Shown here: in pieces, positions 31,913-40,603 of the stretch
Layout: every line of letters starts with the position of its first letter
Numbering within the stretch: the first letter of the stretch is position 1
Notes under the pieces: generated by a model
What the model was told of the DNA's origin: nothing
What the model saw: the letters and a program-made list of their open reading frames with translations, nothing else
The model's database searches: none
Made by a program: the position numbers and the translations under genes
Assembly: GCA_949291555.1 (NCBI GenBank)
Contig: CASEWE010000001.1
Span: 1-64,000 of the forward strand
Direction of reading: 5' to 3'
DNA length: 64,000 bases
Source of the DNA: an uncultured Bacteroidales bacterium
Lineage (GTDB): Bacteria > Bacteroidota > Bacteroidia > Bacteroidales > P3

Positions 31913-32821
31913 TCAATATTCTGTCTGGTTGTCTACATAAACGAAATTCTCCGGAAGCGGCATTTCCAAATCCACCCGTTCCCCCGTGAGGGGATGGGGA
32001 AAATTTATGGCAAAAGCATATAGCCGGACCCGGCGCTTCACCTTGGCATCGGCGCCGTATTTCCGGTCGCCCACGATCGGGCATCCCATATCCGAAAGAT
32101 GAACCCTTATCTGGTTCTTCCTCCCGGTTTCCAAACGGACTTGCAAAAGCGAAAACAAAGCATCGTCCCTGCCGGTCTTTTTCCCTTTCCCGGCATAATA
32201 GGCCAATACCCGGTAATGCGTCATGGCCCATTTGGCCCCTTCCTGCTCTTCCCGCAGCGAATAGACCACTTGGCGGGCATTTTCCTTCAGCCAGGATTGC
32301 AACGTGCCTTTCTCCTTCGGCGGAACCCCCTCTACCAAAGCATAGTAATCTTTCCTCACTTCGGGCCAGTGTTCCTGCAGCCCGTCCTTGGCCTGCCCGC
32401 TCTTGGCAAAGAGAAGGATCCCCCCGACCTCGCGGTCGAGGCGGTGCACGGTATAAGCTCGCTCCCTCCCCCGGGTTTTTTGCCGCAGGTAATAGTCCAC
32501 CGCGCCGAACATGGATCGCGTGCGTTCGGTCGTCCTCCCGCACGAGAGAATCCCGGCCGGCTTCACCACCGCCATCACGGCATCGTCTTCAAAAAGGATT
32601 TTGAACGGGGCGTTCCCCTTCGCCGCCTCCCGTTCCTGGTATTTCTTGAACTCTACGTGCTGCCCTTCCTGCAACAGGAAAGCGGGATTCTCCAGCACTT
32701 TCCCTGAAAATGACACGCAGCCGTACCGGATTGCCTTCTTCAAATGCGTCTTGTTGCTTTCCGGGAAAGCATCCAAAAGAATTTCCAAAAGCGAAGCCGT
32801 GCGGCTGGCCGTGATTTTCAT
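31913..32821 (-). CDS. RluA-family pseudouridine synthase
   Basis: 302 residues. An S4-like N-terminus (TASLLEILLDAFPESNKTHLKKAIRYGCVSFSG, then PAFLLQEGQHVEF) is followed by the RluA catalytic domain with the active-site Asp in VHRLDREVGGILLFAKS, and by RLETGRKNQIRVHLSDMGCPIVGDRKYG. It isomerises uridine in rRNA or tRNA. The exact target (RluA/C/D type) is not decidable from sequence alone. The 3' end is one base from the start of the GtrA fusion gene and the 5' end is seven bases after rng, so rng, this gene and the fusion are one transcription unit. Confidence 0.9.
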   Translation of the reverse strand: MKITASRTASLLEILLDAFPESNKTHLKKAIRYGCVSFSGKVLENPAFLLQEGQHVEFKKYQEREAAKGNAPFKILFEDDAVMAVVKPAGILSCGRTTERTRSMFGAVDYYLRQKTRGRERAYTVHRLDREVGGILLFAKSGQAKDGLQEHWPEVRKDYYALVEGVPPKEKGTLQSWLKENARQVVYSLREEQEGAKWAMTHYRVLAYYAGKGKKTGRDDALFSLLQVRLETGRKNQIRVHLSDMGCPIVGDRKYGADAKVKRRVRLYAFAINFPHPLTGERVDLEMPLPENFVYVDNQTEY

Positions 32822-32827
32822 CCTTGC

Positions 32828-34381
32828 CTACAGTTTGATTTCGTCTCCGTTCCGGTCAATGAACTTGTATTCCAAAAAACCCGAGGAGCTGCTTACCCGC
32901 AAACGGATCCAGCGGTGGTAGAGCCTCAGCCACTTGCGCTGGTATGCGCAGAAACGAGCCCGCATGAACGCGTAGACATAAGGGCTCAGCACAACGGTAA
33001 AACGCCGGGCATTGATATCTTTGACAAGGTATTCCACATCGCGTTCTATTTCGTCCACCACGCAGACGCTGGGACGGATCCGCCCCGTTCCCCCGCAAGC
33101 AGGGCAGGTTTCCAGCACGTCGATTTGCGTCTGCGGCCTGACCCGTTGCCGGGTTATCTGTATCAGCCCGAACTTGGTAGGCGGCAGGACGGTATGCTTG
33201 GAAGGATCGTTTTCCATGTTCTTGACCATGGCCTCGAAAAGCGTCTTGCGGTTCTGGGGCTCGCGCTGGTCGATGAAGTCCACGATCACGATTCCGCCCA
33301 TGTCGCGCAAGCGGACCTGGCGAGCCACTTCGGCAGCAGCTTCCAGATTCACTTCCAGGGCATTGGCTTCCTGGCTCTGCTCGGCGTTGACCCGATGCCC
33401 GCTATTGACATCGATCACGTGCATGGCCTCCGTGTGTTCCACCACCAAGTAGGCGCCGCCCCGTTTTATGTTCACCACCTTCCCAAAGGAAGCCTTTATC
33501 TGCTTGGACACGCCATAATGGTCGAAAATGGGTTCCCGGTCGCGGTACCACTTCACGATGTTCTTCTTCTGGGGCGCGATCGTTTCTATATAGGCCCGGA
33601 TTTCTTCGTAAATGTCCTCGCTATCGGTCACGATTTGATCGAAATCGTTAGACAGGAAGTCCCGCAAGATGCTTACGGTCTTGTCCAATTCGCTGCATAC
33701 CTTTACCGGAGGCGACACATTGTGAAGATGCGTCTTTATCTGCTCCCATTTGCGGAAAAGGCTGCTCAAGTCGGCATGCAGTTCCGCCGAGGTCTTCCCT
33801 TCGGCCACCGTGCGGATGATCACCCCGAAATTCTTAGGCCTGACGCTTTGAACCAGATTGCGCAAGCGAAGGCGCTCTTCCGGGCTTTTGATTTTCTGGG
33901 AAATCGAAATGCGGTTGGAAAACGGTATCAAGACCAGGTACCGCCCGGCAAAAGAGATTTCGGAACTCAGGCGCGGGCCTTTCGTCGAAATGGGCTCTTT
34001 GGTGACTTGAACCAGGATATGCTGGTTCTGTTTGAGATACGTGGAAATTTTCTCGGTCTTCGAAACCTCGTCTTTCAGCTTGTATTCCGAAATATCCAGT
34101 TGGGTCTGGTCGCCGTGCAAGGCGCAATTGGTGAACTTGTGCATGGCTTGCACCTGCGGCCCCAAATCCAGAAAATGCAGAAAACCTTCCTTTGCGGCAC
34201 CCACATCGACGAAAGCGGCATTCAATCCCGGCATGATTTTCTTGACTCTGCCTAAGAAAATGTCCCCGACCGAATGCTGGGTATTGTTCTTCTCCCTGTG
34301 CAGCTCCACCAGCACTTTGTCTTCCAACAAGGCTATCACTACCTCCTGCGGCGTGGAGTTGACGATTAATTCTTTATTCAC
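32828..34381 (-). CDS. rng: Ribonuclease G/E family endoribonuclease
   Basis: 517 residues, the size of RNase G rather than RNase E (no C-terminal degradosome scaffold). The S1 domain occupies about 38-125 (VGDIFLGRVKKIMPGLNAAFVDVG). Catalytic Asp residues are in VIDVNSGHR and GGIVIVDFIDQRE. The zinc-link is CPACGGTG, needed for tetramer assembly. Acts in rRNA 5' processing and mRNA decay. It starts an operon with the pseudouridine synthase and the GtrA fusion. A promoter box lies 300 bases upstream, so the transcript has an unusually long leader. Confidence 0.95.
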   Translation of the reverse strand: MNKELIVNSTPQEVVIALLEDKVLVELHREKNNTQHSVGDIFLGRVKKIMPGLNAAFVDVGAAKEGFLHFLDLGPQVQAMHKFTNCALHGDQTQLDISEYKLKDEVSKTEKISTYLKQNQHILVQVTKEPISTKGPRLSSEISFAGRYLVLIPFSNRISISQKIKSPEERLRLRNLVQSVRPKNFGVIIRTVAEGKTSAELHADLSSLFRKWEQIKTHLHNVSPPVKVCSELDKTVSILRDFLSNDFDQIVTDSEDIYEEIRAYIETIAPQKKNIVKWYRDREPIFDHYGVSKQIKASFGKVVNIKRGGAYLVVEHTEAMHVIDVNSGHRVNAEQSQEANALEVNLEAAAEVARQVRLRDMGGIVIVDFIDQREPQNRKTLFEAMVKNMENDPSKHTVLPPTKFGLIQITRQRVRPQTQIDVLETCPACGGTGRIRPSVCVVDEIERDVEYLVKDINARRFTVVLSPYVYAFMRARFCAYQRKWLRLYHRWIRLRVSSSSGFLEYKFIDRNGDEIKL

Positions 34382-34887
34382 TTTTATACTGTAATTCTCT
34401 CAAAAACCTCCAATAAATCCCCGACAAGCCAAAAGCCTCCCGCTGCAACGCTTCCGCATTCCGCATGGCTTCGGATCAAAAACCAGACAGGAACTCTACG
34501 TTTGAATGGTATTGATTTCGCAAAGGGAACCCGCCACCTCCGCCCGAGGAAACATAGGAACACGTTTCCCTTTGCACGGCAGACGGCGCGCGCCCCGAAC
34601 CGTGCGAACCTTTCGCGGAAATTCTTCTTGAAAGCAGTTCAAGCCCCTCAGGACGGCCTTCTTGTCAAGAAAAAACAAATTGCAAAGGTAATATTTTTTT
34701 AGAAGCTGCTTCAATGCGCCTCCCTTGCAGCCCAAGGACAGTTTCATGCCGCCACGGGCAAGAAAGCCATGAAGAAAAAGAAAGCGAACGGAATACCCCG
34801 CAAGACAGCCCGAAATCCCGAAACTTCCGGGATTGCAGAATTTTGGACGGCTTCTTAATTTTGCTCTCCCCAGCAAAAGCCCTTGCC
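34382..34887. other. rng leader and mutY upstream region
   Basis: 506 bases without a credible gene. The minus strand carries the rng promoter (34683-34690) and an inverted repeat GCAAAGGGAAC (34520-34530) with GTTTCCCTTTGC (34564-34575), which would form a stem in the rng leader RNA. In Bacteroides an HU gene usually sits here; none is present. Confidence 0.6.
34683..34690 (-). promoter_or_regulatory. Promoter of rng
   Basis: TACCTTTG on the minus strand (matches TAnnTTTG), with a TTG at 34712-34714 twenty-one bases upstream. It implies a leader of about 295 bases for rng. Confidence 0.55.
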
Positions 34888-35970
34888 GTGTCGTTCGCGC
34901 TCAAACTCATAGCCTGGTACCAGGAAAACCAACGGGATCTTCCTTGGAGGCAGACCCGCGATCCCTACCACATCTGGTTGTCGGAAATCATCCTGCAGCA
35001 GACGCGGGTGGCCCAGGGCGAACCTTATTACCAGCGGTTTTTGGAAAATTTCCCCGATGTGGCCCGCCTGGCCTCGGCGCCCGAATCCCAAGTGCTCAAG
35101 CTATGGCAGGGATTAGGCTATTATTCCCGGGCCAGGAACCTTCACGCAACGGCCAAAATCGTTCACGAAAAATACCACGACCGATTTCCCCCCGACTACG
35201 CCCTTTTAAGGCAGCTCCCGGGCATAGGCGACTACACGGCGGCAGCCATCGCCTCTTTCGCTTTCAACCTCAGCCATCCCGTCGTCGATGGCAATGTGAT
35301 CCGCTTCATCTGCCGCATGGACGGCATTTTCGACGAAGCAGGAAGCCCGTCTTGCAAAAAGAAGATAATGGCCGTCTTGCAGGAAAGAATCGATGCCGCC
35401 CAAGCCGGGCTTTTCAACCAGGCCCTCATGGAATTCGGCGCGTTAGCCTGCACCCCCGCCAAATACCTGTGCAAGGAAAACCCTTCCCTTTGCCCTTTTT
35501 CCGGGCAATGCCACGCCTTCTTGTCCGGGCAAGTGGAACTGCTTCCGGTAAAAAAGCCGAAAGACCCCCTTCCTTGGCGAGAGCTCCATTACCTCCTCCT
35601 CGTTGAAAACGGATCGACTTGGATTCATCAACGAGGTTACAGCGACTTATGGCGAGGCCTGTGCGACCTCCCCTCGATAGGACCCGGAACCGAAGCCGGG
35701 AACATGGCCCAAGAAAGCGCGCTTCCGCCATACGGCGGCTTCCCGGCAAAAGGAACGGCTCATCCGGAATTGCAGTTCCTCAAATCCTACACGCAAACGC
35801 TCAGCCACCGCAAATTGCATATCTGCTTCTACAAAGTCGAACCTGGCAGCCGGTTGGCCCAAGCCATAAAAGGCGACTCCCGGTACCGGGAAATCCCTCT
35901 GGAAAGCCTCTCTTCGGTAGCCGTCCCGAAAAGCATAGAAAAATTTTTCCTCGAATTTAAGATTATTTAA
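34888..35970 (+). CDS. mutY: A/G-specific adenine DNA glycosylase MutY
   Basis: About 360 residues from a GTG at 34888 (reading MSFALKLIAWYQENQRDLPW); a TTG at 34861 is an alternative and no suitable ATG exists close to the conserved start. Catalytic elements are intact: SEIILQQTRVAQGEPYY with the catalytic Glu, helix-hairpin-helix LRQLPGIGDYTAAAIASFAF, and the Asp in VVDGNVIRFICRM. The Fe-S cluster cysteines are CTPAKYLC, then KENPSLC, then PFSGQC: spacing CX6CX6CX5C instead of the usual CX6CX2CX5C. The C-terminal MutT-like domain (about 240-355, WIHQRGYSDLWRGLCDLPS) recognises 8-oxoG. It removes A opposite 8-oxoG. Followed by ssb. Confidence 0.92.
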   Translation: MSFALKLIAWYQENQRDLPWRQTRDPYHIWLSEIILQQTRVAQGEPYYQRFLENFPDVARLASAPESQVLKLWQGLGYYSRARNLHATAKIVHEKYHDRFPPDYALLRQLPGIGDYTAAAIASFAFNLSHPVVDGNVIRFICRMDGIFDEAGSPSCKKKIMAVLQERIDAAQAGLFNQALMEFGALACTPAKYLCKENPSLCPFSGQCHAFLSGQVELLPVKKPKDPLPWRELHYLLLVENGSTWIHQRGYSDLWRGLCDLPSIGPGTEAGNMAQESALPPYGGFPAKGTAHPELQFLKSYTQTLSHRKLHICFYKVEPGSRLAQAIKGDSRYREIPLESLSSVAVPKSIEKFFLEFKII

Positions 35971-36056
35971 GGGTCCTTCTTCCGATAAAACAAGCCGGCA
36001 TCCGTTATCAAGCTGGAAACCGAAAGTTTATCGGAAAACCCCAAAAAACTTATATC

Positions 36057-36494
36057 ATGAGTGGAGTAAACAAAGTCATCCTGATTGGAAACTTAGGCAA
36101 GGATCCGGAAGTTTTCACGTTCGAGAACGGCAACAAGAAAGTACGCTTGGCGGTTGCCACGACAGAAACCTACAAGAACAAGCAAGGCGTCAGATCGGAA
36201 CATACCGAATGGCACTGGGTAGTGCTTTACCGGGGCTTGGCGGAAGTGGCCGAAAAGTACCTGAAAAAGGGCAGCCAGATCTATGTGGAAGGCCGCATCC
36301 GGCTCCGCAGCTGGGAAGATTCGGGACAAAAACGCTATGTTACCGAAATCGAGGCGCAGAACCTCACCATGTTAGGCGGGCGCAAAAACGAAACGCCGAC
36401 CGTGATCCAAGGGGTGGAGGCTATTCCCCACGTTCCTGAAAAACTGGAAAACGAGCCGGAATACAACCCGGAAGACGATCCGTTCCCCTTCTGA
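36057..36494 (+). CDS. ssb: Single-stranded DNA-binding protein
   Basis: 145 residues: OB-fold about 1-108 (NKVILIGNLGKDPEVFTFE, HTEWHWVVLYRGLAEVAEKYLKKGSQIYVEGRIRLRSW) and a short acidic tail ending DDPFPF, the tip that binds partners such as RecJ, RecQ and RecG. It binds ssDNA as a tetramer during replication and repair. It follows mutY by 86 bases in the same direction, the conserved order in Bacteroidetes. The expected next genes gldE-gldD are not here but at 55-57 kb. Its last codons and stop are part of an 18-bp direct repeat. Confidence 0.95.
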   Translation: MSGVNKVILIGNLGKDPEVFTFENGNKKVRLAVATTETYKNKQGVRSEHTEWHWVVLYRGLAEVAEKYLKKGSQIYVEGRIRLRSWEDSGQKRYVTEIEAQNLTMLGGRKNETPTVIQGVEAIPHVPEKLENEPEYNPEDDPFPF

Positions 36495-36569
36495 GAAACG
36501 ATCCGCGTCGATGCCCGGAGGAAGTTTCAGTTCGGAGGAAAGGACGGATAACTTCTGAGAAACGATCCG
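36488..36569. repeat. 18-bp direct repeat that includes the ssb stop codon
   Basis: CTTCTGAGAAACGATCCG occurs at 36488-36505 (containing the ssb stop TGA) and again at 36552-36569, 64 bases apart. Confidence 0.8.
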
Positions 36570-37003
36570 GCGCTGCTGCCGGATGAAGGCCCGCACGCCT
36601 GGACCTTCGTCAAGCAGGCTTTTCCTTTGCCGTTCGGCACGGCAAGCGCGAGCGCCGGATTCAGGCCGGATTCGGCTTGTCCGAAACCCCGGGAACCTTG
36701 CTGAAAGAAGCAAAGGCCGCGTTGCCGCCCGCTGTGGCGCGTGCATGTCGAACTCGATGCCTTCCTGTTTCGTTCCAGCGCGCGTACACATCGCGAACCT
36801 TTGAAAACCCTTCCCAAAAGAAGCCCCCGTTAGAATGATCTAACGGGGGCTTCTGCTTGCAAGGCCTTGCTTTGCCTCGGGCTTCAGACTCTCTTTCTCC
36901 CGCCCGAAAAAAACGCTTGCCGCAGGCTTCGAGCCGCCTTCCTCCACAGAGGCAAGCCCGCCCGCCGCCGGCATTCGTCATTTTCCGGCTTTCTGCACAC
37001 TGC
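36495..37003. other. Intergenic region between ssb and the C10 protease gene
   Basis: 509 bases without a gene. It contains the ssb-end repeat and the terminator of the C10 protease gene (36811-36853). A palindrome GCAAGGCCTTGC lies near 36858-36869. Nothing else is recognisable. Confidence 0.6.
36811..36853 (-). terminator. Terminator of the C10 protease gene
   Basis: Perfect 15-bp stem GAAGCCCCCGTTAGA/TCTAACGGGGGCTTC with a four-base loop, followed on the minus strand by TTTTGGG. It is about 150 bases past the stop codon; it may also stop ssb transcripts, though the plus-strand T-tract is poor. Confidence 0.85.
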
Positions 37004-39937
37004 TTACCTCTTGACAAAGCGTTCCGTGAAAGTACCGCTCCCCGTCTCCACCTGCAACAAGTACAAACCCGCCGGCAAGGACGCGGTCTCCATCCGGCAC
37101 GAAGTCCGGCCCTGGCAATCCTCCTCAAGCAAAATCGAGCCGAAAGACGAGTAGACCCTTATCCGCTCCATGCCTTCCTGGCAGTCTGCTTGCAAATAAT
37201 CGCCAACCGGATTCGGATAAACCCGGAACACCGGCCGCTCGGCAATATTCTCGTTGGCAAGCCGTTGTTTCTTTACTTGCACCGAGGAGACATTGTACCC
37301 CTCTTCATCGGCAATGAGCGTGACGCTCATCCCTTCAACCCATCCGAACCCGATAAGGTAGTTGCCCGTGGCGAGCATGCCCACATTGCCCGTAATATTC
37401 ACGGGAGCGGATCCGTTTGCCGGAACAACCGCTTGGATGGGGGTCGTATTGTAATGGACGCTCCCGCTTTCATCGAGCAGCAAAACGGTTATATTCCCCG
37501 AAAAGTCCGAACCGGAATTACGCAATACCGTGCTGGCCGTGAAATCCTCGTTCTGGTAAATCACCGAAGGGAAGTCGGTTTCCGCATCGTACCTGTACAG
37601 TTCCGGTTCCCCGGCATCTCCTCCTTCCCCGACCCGAAGGCTAAGGTAGCCGCCATTGTCCATGGGAATGGGGACAAGATACATCCCGTCTATGTACCCG
37701 ATATACAAATCGTAGGTTCCCTCGGAAAGCCCTGCCGTGCTGCCCTCGAAAGAAAGCGGGAAACTGCCGCCCGAAGGCACTGTCGCCACCACGGGCTGGG
37801 ACTGGTAAGCGAGATTTTCTCCCTGGAACAAGGTCATGTACAACGTTCCCGTGTAATCGCCGCCCGTATTCATCACCACCGTACTGATGGAAAAGTCCTC
37901 GTTCGGCGCAACCTGTCCAGGGTATTCGGTTTGATCCGAAACCAGCCAGAGCTCCGGATCCTCATAGCCCCCGTTCCCGAGCACCTCTACCTGCCTGCAC
38001 CACGTTACGTCTTCCGGCAAGGATTCCCCTCCGAGAGCCTCCATCATATTGCCTTCTACTATGGCAACATAGAAATAATACGTTCCCGGGGAAAGACCTC
38101 CCACATTATGCGTGAAGGTCACCGTCTGTTCGCCATTTCCCGGCACATGGCAAGGCGTGGCCGGCCAGGAATAGCTCACTATGTCGTTAGTGCTGAAAAG
38201 ACCCGTGCTCATCACCAGGCAGAGCTCCCCGTCGAAATCCGTTCCCCCCGAGTTTACAATCAGGGCTTCCACCGTGAAATCTTCATGCTGGTACACTTCC
38301 CCGGGCGTTGTCGTACCTTCGGTCGAAACCTCCAGATTGGCAGGGGTGGCCGGCGGTTCAGGCCGGCCTTCCCCGGCAAGGGTCGTGAAATAAACTTTTT
38401 CCCCTTTCACTTCCGCTTGCACGCAGGAAGAAGTATCGGGCGAAATCTGCACCCTCTTCCAGGGCTGGTCCTCGCCCGTCCGGTACCCGTAATATACCTT
38501 GTACAGGCCCTCCGGCAAATCCTGCGGCCAGGCATCCTCGAAAGGATGCTCCCTGTCGAAAACAAACCCGCCTCCATAAGGCGTGAACAATACCTGGCCC
38601 GAAAGTCCCAAAGTGTCTACCAGTTCTTCCGATTCATCGTACACCAGCATCCCGATTTCGGCATGGGCGGTATCCCAGTCCCAATTGGAAAAATTCCCGC
38701 TAAGCCGTATGCGCCCGCCATCGCGCAGGATGCTGTCGTCCACGGCCGAAATCCCGAGCGAATAGATTACAGGCTGGAACACGCCTCCCGCCTCGGGCTG
38801 GATGCCGATCAGCATTTCCTGGTAACGGTTGTATCCCCCTTCGAAACCTCCTGTACCCTGCCCCTCAGGATTGAGCGCGTCCAAAAGGAAATAGCCATCG
38901 TAACGACCGCTCCATCCCCAATTGACGTGGAAATAATCATCGGCCTGGCATCCGTCCAGAACGAACGCATGCCCGCCGCCATCGGCCTGCCCCCCGTAAA
39001 ACACCGGCCGGCCGGCTTCCAGTTCGGCACGTATCAAGGCTTTCCAATCCTCATCGTTGTAATCCGACCTCGAACGGTAAGACATGGCTCCATCGTACCC
39101 GAAAAAACCATGAAGGGCCGGCGGCACGGAACTGGAAGGAACAAGGCTCACGGGAGCGTAATCCATCTCGAACGCCACTCCCAAATGGTACATGAGCGTA
39201 GCCACGGCTTCGGCCTGGTCGTCATTGTACCCTTCTTCGTACGAAGGCAGCATGTTATCCCAGTCGTACTGCGTGGCGCCGAAATCGGCCGAAAGCACCT
39301 GCGTTCCTCCGTTCGCGTTTTCCCATGTGTAGCTATGCGAGCCTGTACCGGCAAGAGGATGCCCGTAATAGCGCATAATCTGCGCCACGGCCGTAGCCAC
39401 GCAACCGGTCGGAGCGGTCGAGCCATCGGGCAATACCGGGCAAAGGTTGTTGAACGGCTCGTCCTGGTTGTAGGCTATATCTCCCAATAAGGGCGATATG
39501 CTTTCTTGTTTGCCGGTCTTTAATAAATCATGTCCAACCTTCGCCTTCATGACGAATCCTTCCGGAATCCGTTCTATCTGGCGGCCGTATTCGGAAAGCC
39601 ACCACTTCATGTTTTCAGGGACTTCTTCATAACGGAAACTGCCCTTTTCGGCATAACCCAGCACGGCCGGTGTCCGGCTGTCGCCCGAGACGATGACAAA
39701 ACCGCCATCATGGCCGAGATTGAACACATAGAAACGGGGTTCCCCGTTCTGCCCTTTTGAAACATAGGCGGTGTACAAACCGTCTCCCTGATCCGATTTG
39801 AGGACATGCCCCGGCATGTTCCGCCCGGCAAACTCGCTTGCAATCCTGCGGGCTTCCGCTTCCTCTACCGGGTTCGCCAGCAAAACATGGCTTGCCGCAA
39901 GGAAAACCGCGCAAAAGACAGAAAGAATCTTTTTCAT
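37004..39937 (-). CDS. C10 family cysteine protease (streptopain-like) with T9SS sorting domain
   Basis: 977 residues. Signal peptide 1-21 (MKKILSVFCAVFLAASHVLLA), Spi/C10 propeptide about 22-145 (ARRIASEFAGR; GGFVIVSGDSRTPAVLGY), and a C10 peptidase domain with catalytic Cys 179 (TAPTGCVATAVAQIMRYY), His 323 (GGHAFVLDG) and the FHVNWGWSG motif. Three Ig/CARDB-like repeats follow, each starting with a VYQHEDFTV-, VAPNEDFSI- or IYQNEDFTA-type strand. The C-terminus is a type A T9SS sorting domain (FRVYPNPVGDYLQA ... LPAGLYLLQVETG). A secreted protease of the streptopain/interpain class. The ATG at 39937 starts the signal peptide. Single-gene unit with its own terminator. Confidence 0.9.
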   Translation of the reverse strand: MKKILSVFCAVFLAASHVLLANPVEEAEARRIASEFAGRNMPGHVLKSDQGDGLYTAYVSKGQNGEPRFYVFNLGHDGGFVIVSGDSRTPAVLGYAEKGSFRYEEVPENMKWWLSEYGRQIERIPEGFVMKAKVGHDLLKTGKQESISPLLGDIAYNQDEPFNNLCPVLPDGSTAPTGCVATAVAQIMRYYGHPLAGTGSHSYTWENANGGTQVLSADFGATQYDWDNMLPSYEEGYNDDQAEAVATLMYHLGVAFEMDYAPVSLVPSSSVPPALHGFFGYDGAMSYRSRSDYNDEDWKALIRAELEAGRPVFYGGQADGGGHAFVLDGCQADDYFHVNWGWSGRYDGYFLLDALNPEGQGTGGFEGGYNRYQEMLIGIQPEAGGVFQPVIYSLGISAVDDSILRDGGRIRLSGNFSNWDWDTAHAEIGMLVYDESEELVDTLGLSGQVLFTPYGGGFVFDREHPFEDAWPQDLPEGLYKVYYGYRTGEDQPWKRVQISPDTSSCVQAEVKGEKVYFTTLAGEGRPEPPATPANLEVSTEGTTTPGEVYQHEDFTVEALIVNSGGTDFDGELCLVMSTGLFSTNDIVSYSWPATPCHVPGNGEQTVTFTHNVGGLSPGTYYFYVAIVEGNMMEALGGESLPEDVTWCRQVEVLGNGGYEDPELWLVSDQTEYPGQVAPNEDFSISTVVMNTGGDYTGTLYMTLFQGENLAYQSQPVVATVPSGGSFPLSFEGSTAGLSEGTYDLYIGYIDGMYLVPIPMDNGGYLSLRVGEGGDAGEPELYRYDAETDFPSVIYQNEDFTASTVLRNSGSDFSGNITVLLLDESGSVHYNTTPIQAVVPANGSAPVNITGNVGMLATGNYLIGFGWVEGMSVTLIADEEGYNVSSVQVKKQRLANENIAERPVFRVYPNPVGDYLQADCQEGMERIRVYSSFGSILLEEDCQGRTSCRMETASLPAGLYLLQVETGSGTFTERFVKR

Positions 39938-40603
39938 AATCCTGTATTTAACTTGTATTTTAAAATGAATTTCCATTAAAAACCTCAACGGAGCAAAGGC
40001 CCGGCGCGCTTCTGCTTCAACGTCCAATAACAAAAAAAACCGCGAAACGAAGAATCGGATGCCTGCCCCGGCCCGGATCGTTCCTTGGCACAACCTGAAA
40101 AATCGCCAAGCAGCGCGCCGCGCCCCGAACACACGGAAAACCGTAATAGGCCGGCAAGGTAGTTATTTCCGGCTAAAAGCCAAGTTCATATTAAATAAAT
40201 TTTCCAAAACATCCTTGCAGGCCCGCCAATCCGGGACTTCCTATCCGACCCGGACGGAAAACCTCCCGGATCGCGCAATCCTTTCACGAACAGAAGCACC
40301 CTGTCTCCTTGTACGGGCCTTTCTTCACAAAGGGCAGCCGGATAAAGATCGGCCGGCCGGAATCTTCCCCTCTTGCAAAATCCCGTCCTCCCTGCCCGGA
40401 ACAAACCTTCCCGGCAACCGGAAAGAACGGAACAGACCATCGCGAAAGCCCAACAAAAGACTGAAAACCGGCTCGCCAAAAGACCGAAGACCGGCATAAA
40501 AAACGGGTTTCCGGAAGGTTTTAACCTTCCGGGAACCCGTCTGTCCTTGCCCGAAGATTTCTCGGGCAAACTACCGCCTCAGAACGGCGGCCTCTTCCGG
40601 ATT
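39938..40603. other. Intergenic region between C10 protease and dsbD genes
   Basis: 666 bases without a gene. It holds the dsbD terminator (40497-40540) and a possible protease-gene promoter: TTG at 40181-40183, 19 bases, then TACCTTGC at 40154-40161 on the minus strand (two mismatches to the -7 consensus), giving a leader of about 210 bases. Confidence 0.5.
40497..40540 (-). terminator. Terminator of dsbD
   Basis: Long stem ACGGGTTTCCGGAAGGTT/AACCTTCCGGGAACCCGT (one mismatch) followed on the minus strand by TTTTTTATG, 64 bases past the dsbD stop. Confidence 0.88.
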
